Of a stretch of 64,000 bases of DNA, positions 1 to 10,300 are shown in pieces. A model generated the notes under the pieces. The model worked only from the letters and a program-made list of their open reading frames with translations. It did not search any database and was not told where the DNA came from. This DNA is from Venturia oleaginea (Eukaryota; Ascomycota; Dothideomycetes; Venturiales; Venturiaceae), in NCBI GenBank assembly GCA_013176395.1, contig JABMLP010000005.1, positions 1-64,000 of the forward strand. Reading direction: 5' to 3'. How positions within the stretch are numbered: the first letter of the stretch is position 1; the number at the start of each line of letters is the position of its first letter. A program made the position numbers and the translations under genes.

Positions 1-3000
1 GTGGTAGGTGGGATAATTAGACAGACAAACGCCATACATCGCTTCTGCCAGCTTGTAGCAGATTCGAAGGCGCTGGCCACCGCTACTCGGTTTCTTCGGG
101 CCCCTGTTTGAGCTCCTATATCTTCGCCGACACCGTCGCCCTTGCCATACTCCGTCTCGAGCGGTCTAAGTCCTCGACTTCTGTAAATAATGAACGTGGC
201 TGCCAATCGGGATCTGCATAGCCTTTCCATTTGATTAATAACTAACGAACCCAGCCTCGCCCAACCCGTTTTTCTCTGCGCGAAGTATACGTTCTACTTC
301 AAACTCAGCTCATTTCTTCGGTTTGAGGCACTAATGGTGGCGGCTGGGTATCATCGGTTTCTTGTGAGGGCAGTGTATTGGTTGCAGCTCGGCGGAGTAG
401 GTCAACGTGGAAACGGTTTGGATACCACTTGGCAGGTCAGCCAGCTCGTATACCATCGGGGAGATCTGGTTCTCGACAGTGTATTTGGCTTGCGTCCACG
501 ACAGTTTCTTTGATAGTGCGGAGTATTTATTCCTAAGGTTCAACCAGACTTTGTCGCCCTTTTTTAACGTTTCGGCAGCTTGACGTAACCTGTTGGCGTC
601 GTTCTCCATTTTCTGCTGGGACCAGGCCATTGCTGCTGTGCATATTCCTGTGCCTCTTCTATTCGTTGCACAAAGGTATCGGCATCGGCTGTTGGCGAGT
701 TACTAGGTGAGATTCGTTGTACTCTGGATTGGTTCCGCATGATAGCCGTGGGTTAGATAGAATGGACTCATCCCTGTGACTGAAAAGTCACGATTATTCA
801 GTGCTAACATAGCCGTAGGTAGTAGCGTTGGCCAGTCTAGTTGGGAGTATGCGATGAAGGCGCGGAGATAGCGTAGAACTTCCTGGTTAATACGCTGGTC
901 GCGCCATCGGTCTGTGGATGAAAGCTGTAGAGAGTCTCTTCTCAATCTTTGTAAGTTCGCAAAGCTTCCTCCAAAAACGACCTGTCCAATTGCTGTCTCT
1001 GTCCGACGTCAATGCCATGGGAAATCCGTGGTAGCGATAGTGGCATTGTAAGAACCTTTTCGCGCACTCTTTGGCGCTCATTGTAGTCATAGTCTCCAAC
1101 GTAACACTTTTGAGGAGGCGATCTGTGATAACCATGAGGTATTTGGGCCGTTTTCCTCCGCGGGCAAATCAGTCATGAAACGATTGATAGCTCGCTGTGG
1201 AACGGGCCGAGATTGGAAGTGGTTCAGAAGACCTCGCTTCTTATCACGCCATATTCCTGTTCTCCCACATACGTCGCAATTACGTACAAACTGTCGGACT
1301 GTCTTGTATTGTTGGGGCCAAAAGAAACTTCTGGATAGAATTGCAAGCGTGCTATCTCTCTCTGGGAGTCCAGTAATATGGGAATCGTGAGTTTGTTGGA
1401 CCAGCGTTGTTCGCAGCGGTTCCCAATCTGGTACCCATAGAATTCCTCTTCTCGTGACCGCGCCGTGGTCGTCTACTTCGCATTCGGGTAGCTGTACCGA
1501 CAACTTGAGCTCTGGAGGAAAGGGACGTTCACTAGTAAATATAGCTGTATGAATAGCTTGGTAGGATTGGTCCTCTGTATTGCGCGATCCCAGAGAAGTT
1601 GTAACTCTAGTTTCTCGAAAAGATCGCATCCTTTTGCAACTGACCGATTTTGACCGTACCTAGTAGTGGACCGGTGTTGACCGTTTTCGGCAGTCAGCTG
1701 GTCGACCGTCCAGTCCAGTATTTTGCTGGGGCTCCCGTATAACGTCCCATGTACTATTGGATGTATTCGGTGTATTGACTGGGCAGATAAGGGCTTGTAT
1801 TGCGATTGTCTCGGTCGTCCTCTCGGAAAGAGGAGGAAGCCATTCGTCCTTGATCAAATGGGCCACTCGCCCTTGTAGTCTCTCGTCGTTCTTGTCATGT
1901 GGCATATCCTGATGTCTTCTTGATAGTGCGTCTGGTCTTTGCGCTAGTTTTCCGACGCGAAATTCCAGCTGGAATTGGTACTCAGATAGAATTAGCGACC
2001 ATCTTGCTTGTCTCTCTGACAAACGCTGCATTGTCATAAAGTAGCGGAGATTCTTGTGATCGGTAAGGACTTTGAAAGGTGCTGCAACACTGCGTAGTTC
2101 TCCTCTCCAGTGTTCAAGGGACTTGATTACTGCCAGTAATTCCTTATCGTGAATCTCGTAGCTACATTCAACCGCAGGTGAACTTGCGGGAGAAGTATGC
2201 TACTGGTCGTAGTTTCCTTTTGTATCCTTCTGCGACAACGTGCCTCCCAGCGCGTAGCCAGAGCAGTCGCATTCGAGTACCGTATTCAGGTCTGGATTCC
2301 AGTGAGCCAGTATTGGGGCGGAGATGAATAGCTCCTTCAAGACTTGAAAGGCGTTCTCATGTTCTTTGTTCCAGACAAAAGCGACGGCCTTCCGTGTTAA
2401 CTTGATTAAGGGGTCGGAGAGCTCTGAGAAGTTGTTGATGAAGTCTCGGTAGAAATTTGCAAAGCCTAGAAAGGAGCGTATGCCTGTGATATTGACTGGA
2501 GCCCTCCCATTCTTTAATCGCGGCAACTTCTCTGGGTCGACTTTGATCCCTTCTCCTGCAGTGATAATGAACCCCAGATATTTGTCCTCCTTAATAGCAA
2601 ACTCGCACTTGCTTAAGTCTAGCCGAAGTCCAGCAGTCTTGAGCTTGGCAAGAATTTGGTTAACCTTAACCATGTGATCCAGATAGTCGCCGTCGCTCCA
2701 TATCAAGACATCGTCCATGTAGGCTAATCAGCAGATATCTAGGGATTCCCGTAGGACTCCGTTGATGTATCGTTGGAAGCTCGCGGGTGCGCCAGCTAGT
2801 CCGAAGGGGGTAACTAGCAATTCGAATAGTCCAAATCGAGTGCGAAAAGCCGTTGTCCACTCATCGCCGTGCTTGATGCGGAGCCGATGAAATGCCGCTC
2901 TGACGTCAAGTTGGTGTACCAACGCGCTGTTGCTAGATTTCGTAGGGTTTCTCGGATTAGTGGCAATGGGTAGCGGTCCGATCGAGTGATTCGATTCAGT

Positions 3001-3099
3001 GCCCGATAGTCTACACACATCCGAATGCCTCCACCTGGTTTCCTTATAAATAAGACTGGGGCTGCCGCTGGTGAGTTGCTGGCGCGTATCCAGCCCTTG
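1..3099 (-). pseudogene. C1 pol, 3' part: RT, RNase H, integrase, chromodomain
   Basis: Decayed reverse transcriptase/integrase polyprotein. RT lies at about 2720-3095, but the fingers and palm are frameshifted and the MDD-type active site falls at a break near 2718-2730. The RT thumb and RNase H start occupy 2200-2718. The RNase H tail, with a 'DALSRR' motif, is at 1660-2037. The integrase zinc-binding region is at about 1300-1400 (CDVCGRT visible; one His of the HHCC set replaced by Leu). The integrase core is at about 700-1140 and the C-terminal region at 331-630. A chromodomain can be read at about 170-320 across a frameshift (AEFEVERILRAEK, then LIKWKGYADPDWQPRS). At least six disablements are visible. 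The pol sequence runs off the left edge. Confidence 0.85.
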
Positions 3100-3379
3100 T
3101 GTCAAAGGATAGATCCTTTCTCAACTTATCCTGGATGGATTCTTAGCACTACCTGGTAGTCTTTCACGTGCGCCTAGCAGGATTGTTTGAGGATTGTTTC
3201 ACATGTATTTCTATTCCTTTCCATACTTGTCTGGACAGCATGTCCTTTTTTCTTATACGGAGGACATATATACTAGTCGTCCTTCCTACACTTACACATT
3301 CTTCTCTGTACTTAGATACTTCGAAATACAAGCAGTTTTCTCTCACTTGCGAAACACCTTTGAGAGTTGAACTCTTACA
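3100..3379 (+). repeat. Solo LTR of family B inserted in C1 pol
   Basis: 280 bp, starting TGTCAAAGG and ending CTCTTACA, flanked by a perfect 5-bp duplication ccttg (3095-3099 and 3380-3384). Removing it restores the sequence seen in C2. It matches the LTRs at 15781-16060, 42912-43191 and 61934-62214. Confidence 0.95.
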
Positions 3380-3384
3380 CCTTG

Positions 3385-4313
3385 TCCATATAGTCCGAAA
3401 GTGTTTTTCGTAGGACTAATAGCTCTTCCCTCGACATGCCGTATAATGGGCCCCAAGGAACTTCTGCCTCGCGATCTTGTTCATCTCGTATCAATTCGAT
3501 AACGTGATCGCGACCCTCTTGATGGGGCGCGATCTCTCCGTCTTCGTCGTCGAGAAAGGCATCAGCATGCTCTGCTATTTCTTCTGGTATCTCTTGTCGG
3601 ATTTCTTCCTCAGTCTTTCTCTGTTTTCTTTCTGCTAACTTGCTTAGGGCCTTGTTGATATCCGACATCGAGATAGCCAGCACTTGTGTACTATCCGGTC
3701 CATCTCTTCTCAACCGTCGCTGGGCCCTTCCAACAATAGCTGCAAATACAGATCCTGACACTAGACAAGCCGCCCGCACGTGAGCGAGCCGGTCTCGCGC
3801 TTTGGTGTTCTGTTCTAGCCACCCCTTTTCTCTTACCGTGATGCGCTGGGATCCTTGACCAATAAGCAGCTTTCTCTTAGCTGCTATATATCGCACCCAG
3901 TTTCTCTCTGCCCATGCCTTGCCTAGGATAATAGGGAAGCTCAATCCTTTCACTATATACCCATAGACTCGCTCTGCTCGACCATCAATGTCGATTGTAG
4001 CGTAGGTCATGTGCGTAATACGGAGGTCTTCTCCGTTCTCGTGGCTCTCTTTAGCCAGTGCCAATTGTTTGGTGTCAATTGGGATGCGCGGTAGACAATA
4101 TGTTTGGACACTCTTCTCGCTGAAAGCAGCATAAGGGAGGCAGCCGTTATCAAAGAAGGATTCGGTGAAAGAAGTTCCGTTGATCAAGGTATCTATCAAG
4201 AAGGGTGTACTTTCCATCCTATCCTTTGCTGCTTTGATTTCTCTTATGCCTGGTAGCTTTGTAATGTCTTCGCCATGTACAGCTACTTCAGACCCTCGTG
4301 CGCGACGATGCAC
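3385..4313 (-). pseudogene. C1 pol, N-terminal part: aspartic protease and start of RT
   Basis: Open frame of about 312 codons encoding the retropepsin and the linker to RT. The protease active site reads FFDNGCLP, that is Asp-Asn-Gly rather than the usual Asp-Thr/Ser-Gly. A following ILGKAW-type flap segment (FPIILGKAWAERNW) is present. The frame ends with PWGPLYGMSREELLVLRKTL, the pre-RT motif common in chromoviruses, where the solo LTR interrupts. Relative to gag the frame is -1. It would continue into 1-3099. Very close to C2 (27257-28781). Confidence 0.85.
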
Positions 4314-4321
4314 AAGGGTAG

Positions 4322-5416
4322 CTAGTTTTCCGACTCTGATGAGGCTTCCTGTAGGGAGTCATCGGTATGCTGTGTGATTACCGCAGTGACCTGAGTCTTT
4401 GGACGTGTTGCTGGTCGGAATTCGCATACGTTCGGGTGGTGCTTGGGCTTCTTACAGCGTCCGCATTTGCCCGCTTGTATAAGTGCCAAGAACTCTGTTT
4501 GGGATCGCCATTTCGCTCTAGGTCGTCGGTCCTTCTTCGCATCCTTTCCGAGTGTATCGACCCGAGCTATCAGTGCTGCGATCTGCGCTGAAAGGGCGTT
4601 GATGCCAGTCATTTCGACATCGCCTTCTGCGTCACGACTGACTGTTTGGGGTGATTGTGGCCTCCCTCGAGTCGTTGGCGTCTCCTTATCCGTACTTGGA
4701 TAGCGGCGTTGGTGGGATAGAGCCTCTGTCTTCGTCGCGAAGTACTGTACATCTTTTACGTAAGTGTCGTAGTCGTCCCTGGACAATCGCACTGATTTCA
4801 AGGTCTGTTGGAGGGAGTAGTTGAGCGCGTTGTTCATGATAGTGATCTTTGAGGCTCTTTGCGGCGCTAGGGATCCAGCTTGCGATGTCAGTTGTTCGAA
4901 CTGCTGGCGGACGTCTTCGAACGGTTGTCTGCTGCCTTGGCTAATCTTGTTCAGCTCGTCGAGAGCTTTAGCTTCCGCTTCATGATCTAATAACTTGTCG
5001 TCCATATGCTTGATAAAGGACTCTGGTTCGTAGTTGTCATGTTGCTCTCCATTGCTTAGCCATTGGATGACGCGTTGTTGTTTCTCTGTCGGAAGCCCGT
5101 TGAAGATGTTCGCGCATATTCCTTGATTGCTTCCAAGCTTCCCATTTTCAACAGTGATTTTTGTCTTGATCTGCCATCTGAACAGCGTGTAGTTGTCTCT
5201 TTTCCCGTCCCATTTAGGCCATGCAATAGCTTTTGCACCGGTGTTCCCATCAACACTGACTGCGGTCAGAGCTGCCACCAATTGTTGTACGGTGTCAGGC
5301 GAATTTGCTCGAGCCATTGAGAGTTTGTCGATTCCTTGCGTAATGCTCGCGATTGGGTCGTCGTCAGTAGTAGGGGTGTAGGTTGTAGGAGTCGATAGGG
5401 TACTGTTGCTACGCAT
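4322..5416 (-). CDS. gag: C1 Gag (capsid/nucleocapsid), about 364 aa
   Basis: Structural protein forming the virus-like particle that packages the element's RNA. The start is the ATG at 5416. The open frame can be extended upstream to 5425, but without an ATG. A single CCHC zinc knuckle lies near the C terminus (CGRCKKPKHHPNVC; spacing C-x2-C-x4-H-x4-C). The middle of the protein (IKTKITVENGKL, PESFIKHMDDKLLD) resembles fungal gypsy capsid regions. No disablement is seen, although pol downstream is dead. The copy in C2 (35018-36030 plus 28790-28871) is nearly identical but split by A3. Confidence 0.85.
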   Translation of the reverse strand: MRSNSTLSTPTTYTPTTDDDPIASITQGIDKLSMARANSPDTVQQLVAALTAVSVDGNTGAKAIAWPKWDGKRDNYTLFRWQIKTKITVENGKLGSNQGICANIFNGLPTEKQQRVIQWLSNGEQHDNYEPESFIKHMDDKLLDHEAEAKALDELNKISQGSRQPFEDVRQQFEQLTSQAGSLAPQRASKITIMNNALNYSLQQTLKSVRLSRDDYDTYVKDVQYFATKTEALSHQRRYPSTDKETPTTRGRPQSPQTVSRDAEGDVEMTGINALSAQIAALIARVDTLGKDAKKDRRPRAKWRSQTEFLALIQAGKCGRCKKPKHHPNVCEFRPATRPKTQVTAVITQHTDDSLQEASSESEN

Positions 5417-5439
5417 CAAGTACACCTAGGTTTGTAAAG

Positions 5440-5450
5440 AACTGAATCTA
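5440..5450 (-). other. C1 self-primer binding segment
   Basis: Read on the minus strand, TAGATTCAGTT directly follows the 5' LTR. Its exact complement AACTGAATCTA occurs inside the LTR (5504-5514). An 11-nt self-complementarity next to the LTR is the Tf1-type self-priming arrangement. No tRNA-like TGG start is present. Confidence 0.7.
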
Positions 5451-5626
5451 TATTACGGGACGGTAGCTGGAAAGACGCAGCATACTCGTAGCCAAAGATT
5501 GTTTAGATTCAGTTAAGGAGTGAAGGTATCTACAAACAGAGAACCTCAATGAGGTTCTTTCTCTATACTAGGCTCAATCAGGCTTAGGCTCTTAGCCTAT
5601 ACTAACCATGGGCCATGCCCATAACA
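5451..5626 (-). repeat. 5' LTR of C1 (176 bp)
   Basis: Reads TGTTATGGGC to CCCGTAATA on the minus strand, so the ends are TG...TA rather than TG...CA. Matches 36065-36240, 48787-48962 and 60513-60688. It contains a loop-poor inverted repeat (AGAACCTCA/TGAGGTTCT) near 5541-5560. Confidence 0.9.
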
Positions 5627-5703
5627 TCTGTTATTCAAGTGCTTTTCCTAACCAGTTGTCGCTTTCGCAGCTAAATAGGGCGATGCTAGTCTAAGCTTCT
5701 TTC
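5627..5703 (-). repeat. 77-bp fragment of chromovirus F
   Basis: Reverse complement matches 56784-56860 over all 77 bases with only a few differences. It lies between the C1 5' LTR and the D 3' LTR, so both inserted into a former F copy. Confidence 0.85.
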
Positions 5704-5830
5704 TGTCAAAAGATAGATGAAGCAGACTGAAGTATGAATTGATGTGTGGCTATCCGCATATTTATACAATTGAGAGACTCCAATTCGAGCTAGTACAAAT
5801 GAGAATAGAATGAAATGAGTTTATTTGACA
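5704..5830 (-). repeat. 3' LTR of D (127 bp)
   Basis: On the plus strand TGTCAAAAG to TTTGACA, preceded on the element side by a purine-rich tract. A solo relative with a target duplication is at 60367-60495. Confidence 0.85.
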
Positions 5831-5987
5831 GCCCCCCTGCTTGAAGCAGATTAAAATTGTGTAAATGAAGTGAGTACACAAAAATATCACAGAGGGAGGA
5901 GGAGGTGCCAAAGGGGCAGAGAGAGAGACCGCCAGTAGGCTAACCGCATTGAGACGACGTACAGATGAGGAAGCGTCGCCAATCGAC

Positions 5988-6704
5988 TCAGAATGAGGGC
6001 CAAGGTATCGCGTCAATTACGATTCCAAGTGCAGCCCTGAACAGCTCAAAAGTAGGCTTCGGTAGTCCCTTGATGAGGCCGTCAGCAACCATCTTCGCAG
6101 TGCGTATATATTTGAGGATGATTGAACCATTGGCAACCTTCTCGAGGATCCAGTGTTCTTTTGAGGTCCAAGGCTTTGTTTCGGCCGTGAGATTGAGGGT
6201 TCTTTGTGAGGGCAATAGCTCCTTGGTTATCGACGTAAATGACTGTAGTGGATGGACCAAATTCAGGGTTGATCTCGTGAAGCAATCGCTGCAGCCAGAT
6301 GGCTTCTTTCGCTGCATTCATCTGGCCAATGTATTCGGCTTCGCAAGTAGAGACTGATACCGTGGCTTGTCTCTTGGATTGCCAGCTAATTGCTGTACTG
6401 CCGATATTGAAAAGGTATCCGGAGGTTGATCTTCTTGTACTGACGTCATCGGCCCAGTCAGAGTCAGTGAATCCGACGAGGTTTTCGAGTTCGCCCTGAT
6501 AGACGAGTGATGCAGAGAGAGTGCCCTTGAGGTAACGAAAGATATCCTCGACGAGGGCCCAGTGTACTGCGTTCGGGTTGGCTGCATAGCGACTGACGAG
6601 GGAGACTGCAAAGGCGATATCTGGCCGTGTGCCTAGCATTGCATACATCAGTGACCCGACGGCAGACTGATATTTGGTTTTGAAATAAGGGTCAGCAAGG
6701 TAAC
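5988..6704 (-). pseudogene. D RNase H / C-terminal Pol
   Basis: Copia RNase H region: KYQSAVGSLMYAMLGTRPDI (right end), then FTDSDWADDVSTRRSTSGY, STCEAEYIG and YVDNQGAIALTKNP, which carry the catalytic acidic residues. A frameshift near 6170 moves the reading into KEHWILEKVANGSIILKYI and the stop at 5988. The upstream end is cut by the insert at 6705. This removes RNA from the RNA:DNA hybrid during reverse transcription in the parent family. Confidence 0.85.
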
Positions 6705-6858
6705 TGACAAGATTGCCGTGTCAATTGCCGAACATTGGCGTTTCAGAGAGAGAGATTAAGGGGTGATGTTAAAGCGTCAATCTTCTGTATATTAGGTGGC
6801 TTCATCGCCTCTCAATTGAAGCCCCGTGCAGTTCTCTCAATACATTGAAATCTCGTCA
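6705..6858. repeat. 154-bp TG...CA insert (probable solo LTR or MITE)
   Basis: Starts TGACAAGATTG and ends TCTCGTCA, with complementary tips TGAC/GTCA. It is flanked by a perfect 5-bp duplication gtaac (6700-6704, 6859-6863). Removing it rejoins the D reading frame. No relative is seen elsewhere in the window. Confidence 0.75.
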
Positions 6859-7076
6859 GTAACCTTCCTCCGCAGGTTCTGGCTTCGCAGATGGGTTGGT
6901 TGGGATGGGTTTAGAGTGACAGTCGGTGAAGCCGTGATCCTCGAGAATCTTCGTGATGTATGCAGTTTGATTGATGCAGATTGAGCGATTCTGGCGATCT
7001 CTGTGAAGCAACATTCCGAGATAGAACTTTGCCGGCCCTAGATCAGTCATCTGAAAACGCTTATTTAAGGTCTTTT
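6859..7076 (-). pseudogene. D RT, C-terminal part
   Basis: Encodes KTLNKRFQMTDLGPAKFYLG and INQTAYITKILEDHGF, the segment after the copia YVDD motif. It is contiguous with 13218-13514 once A1 is removed, where LINLLKK joins to TLNKRF. It ends at the 154-bp insert. Only fragments of this polymerase remain. Confidence 0.9.
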
Positions 7077-7387
7077 TGTAAGAGTTCAACCCTCAAAGGT
7101 GTTTCGCAAGTGAGAGAAGACTGCTTGTATTTCAAAGTATCTAAGTACAGAGAAGAAAGTGTAAATACAGGAAGGATAGCTCGTATAAATAATCCTCCTC
7201 TTACAATAGATCCTTCTAGAAAGTATCTTTAAATGGAAACGTGACAGCTTGCGAAATAGAACATGGCAGCTTGCGAAATAGAACATGACAGCTTGCAAAA
7301 TAGAACATGACAGCTTGCAGAATAACAAGAGAACAATTGGAAATCCAGTCATGGATAAGCTAGAGAGAAGGATTCCATCCCTTAACA
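7077..7387 (-). repeat. 3' LTR of A1
   Basis: 311 bp, plus-strand TGTAAGAG to CTTAACA. Appears identical to 12907-13217 and to the A2 LTRs. Confidence 0.97.
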
Positions 7388-10300
7388 TTATCCCCTCCCC
7401 CCCTCTCTTGTAGATCGATGTGAGCGTAGTCTCTGAGGGCGTAGTATAGGTCCGTCGTTTTCAAGAACGTTGCCGTAGGCACTTTCAAAAGCGTCCAGAG
7501 CTGTAGTTTGTTGGAGTTCGCTAAGGGGTTCCCACGTAGGATCAACGTAGCCTACCCACTTAACTAAGACTTCTCGTGTTTGTTGTCGACCTCGCCGGCG
7601 CCATCTTGCGGCTAGAATAGCCTCGATACCGTATTCCTCGTCTCCTTGTTCAGTTACTATAGGAGGCGGCTGTGTATTATCTTGTATTTGTGAAGGTAGG
7701 GGATCTGTGCCAGCTCTCCTAAGTAAAGACGTATGAAATCGGTTGTGGATTCCTCTGGGTGTATCAAGCTCGTAAGACATTGAGTTGATAACTCGTGTAA
7801 CTGTATACTTCCCATGAATCCAGTCTAGTTTCTTACAAGGACGTAGGGTTTTTACGTTCTTTAGGTTGAGCCAGACTTTGTCTCCCACTTTAAAAGAGTC
7901 AGCCGGAGCACGATCTCTATTAGAGTAGTATTCTTGCTGTTGCTGAGCTGATACCATTGACGTTTCTGCCCATTCTTGTGCGTCCTTCAATTTTGCTACA
8001 AGATCTTGTGCTTTTTCTTTTGGATTCTCAGGGGTTTTCTGGGGAGCTTCAACAGTTCCTATATGCTCAATGTTATAACCGTGGGTTAAGAAGAAAGGCG
8101 ATAGGCCCGTAGCTTGGTTTGGTCTATTATCGAGGCATATTTGAGCAATAGGCAGGAGCTCAACCCAGTCGTCCTGACTAAATGTACAGAACTTACGTAG
8201 ATAGGCTTCAACTTCTTGATTTCTTCTTTCCGTAGATCCATCAGTCTCAGGGTGATACGCTGTAGAGAGTCTTCTCTCTATCTTAAGAAGGTGACAAACT
8301 TCTTTCCAGAAAGCATTAACAAATTGCGTGTCCCTATCTGAGACTAGAGATCTAGGAAGCCAGTGTAATCTTACGTAGTTCTGCATAAATAGTTTTGCAA
8401 ATCCTTCAGCTCCAAACTGTTCTTTAGGCACTGGGAACAGGATAGTTCCTTTACCCAAGCGGTCAGTAATAACGCAGAGTCTTGTGCATCTTTGGCTCTC
8501 TGGTAATTCGACTATGAAGTCTACTGAAATATCTTGCCAGATACGGCTAGGGACAGGAAGAGGTTTAAGTAAACCTTTCTTTTTGTCTCGCCAGACTGAA
8601 GTTCTTCCGCAGACGTCACAATTGCGTATAAACTGACGTATATCTTGAGCAAATCCCGGCCAGTAGAACTGTCTGGAGAGAATAGCAATAGTAGCTTCTC
8701 GTCCAGGATGCCCTGATAGGACTGAATCGTGTATTTCTTGAATTACTCCTGTTAAGAGAGGCTCGTAGGAGGGCAACCAGATTCGGTCTCTATAGTAGAG
8801 CTGGTTGTTTTCGACTTTACAATCTCCTATAGAAGTAGGAACCTTTAGCTTAGATGGGAACTGCCTATCTTGCTTTAGAACGCTTTGGAAAATACGTCTG
8901 TAGTCTAGATCTCCTTCGAGTGCAGTTTCCCATCTATCCCTTAGATCACCTGAGAGAAAGGGATTTTGTATAAAGGGGATAGGTTCTTTGTCTACTTCTT
9001 GAGCATTTTCTTGGGCAGCTTCTTCTCTTGCAGGAGTCTTATCCTCTAGAACGTTAATCCAAAGCTTTGGAGGTAATAACGTTCTAGTTCTTTCAACGAT
9101 TCTTGGGTCTTGAATATCCTTTGGGAGATCTTGATCCCTTCGAGTTAAGGCGTCTGGAACTACAGATTCAGAGCCTGGGCGATAGCCTAGTTTGAAGTTA
9201 AACTTAGCTAGTATCTGCGCCCATCTCATTTGCCTTTCATTTAGTTCCCTTTTTACCATAAACTTCTCAAGGTTCTTGTGATCTGTGAGGATAATGAATG
9301 GCTTACTTAGGCTTAGTAGCTCGCTAGTCCAATGGACTAGAGCTTTGACTATAGCCATAAGTTCTTTGTCGTGGATATCATAATTGCATTCGGCTGGCAA
9401 GTGCTTAGTAGAGAAGAAAGCACATGGTTTCCAGTTACCTAGCTCATCTTTTTGACTAAGTACTGCTCCGGAAGCCCAGCCTGAAGCATCAGGTTCTACT
9501 CGCGTAGGCTTATCTTCATCAAGTGCAGACAGGACAGGTTCTTTGCAAAACTCTGCCTTAAGTTTTTGAAAAGATTCTTCTTGCTCCTTTCCCCATAAAA
9601 ATGGAGTATTCTTCTTTGTAAGGCGAACCAGAGGCTCCCTTATTGTTGAGTTATCTTTTACCAAGTCACGGTAGAAGTTTGTAAAGCCTAGGAAGCCACG
9701 TACTCCTCGTAGAGTAGTAGGACGTTCCCATTCTTTAATTGCTTTGATCTTCTCCGGATCCATGTGTAGGCCCGTTTCAGTATCTATAACGAAGCCTAGA
9801 TACTTGACTCGTTTGGTATTAAACTCGCACTTCCGAATATCAAGGTACAACCCAGCGTTAAGGCAGCTTTGAAGTATCTTTTCAGTCTTTTCTTCATGGT
9901 CTTTAAGGTTCTTTGAAGAGTATATTACTATATCGTCTAGATAAGCTGAGCAGAACTCGTCTAGGTATCGTCGAAGGATATAGTTTATATACCGTTGAAA
10001 AGACGCAGGTGCACCGGTTAAGCCAAAGGGAGTAACTAGCCATTCAAATAGACCATATCTAGTTCGAAAGGCAGTTTTGAACTCATCTCCCGTTGCGATT
10101 CGAATCTTGTGGAAGGCAGCATTTACATCAAGCTTACTAAGATACTTAGCACGAGCTAAGGTTAGTAAAGTCTCTTTTACTAACGGTAGCGGGTACCTAT
10201 CCTTTCGAGTAATTGCGTTTAAGGCTCGGTAGTCTACGCAAAAGCGTAAGCCCCCTCCTGGTTTCTTCACAAAGAGAACTGGAGACGCAGCAACTGATTT

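Larger units (their letters stand above)
1..5626 (-). mobile_element. Ty3/gypsy chromovirus C1 (decayed; 3' end outside window)
   Basis: On the minus strand, right to left, the order is 5' LTR (5451-5626), primer-binding segment (5440-5450), gag, protease, RT, RNase H, integrase and chromodomain, which is Ty3/gypsy order. The 3' LTR is not in the window. Gag is open, but pol carries several frameshifts and stops and is cut by a solo LTR at 3100-3379, so this copy is dead. A second, partial copy (C2) lies at 27257-36240 and helped to define the ends. The 5' LTR abuts a 77-bp scrap of element F, so C1 inserted into an F copy. Confidence 0.9.
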
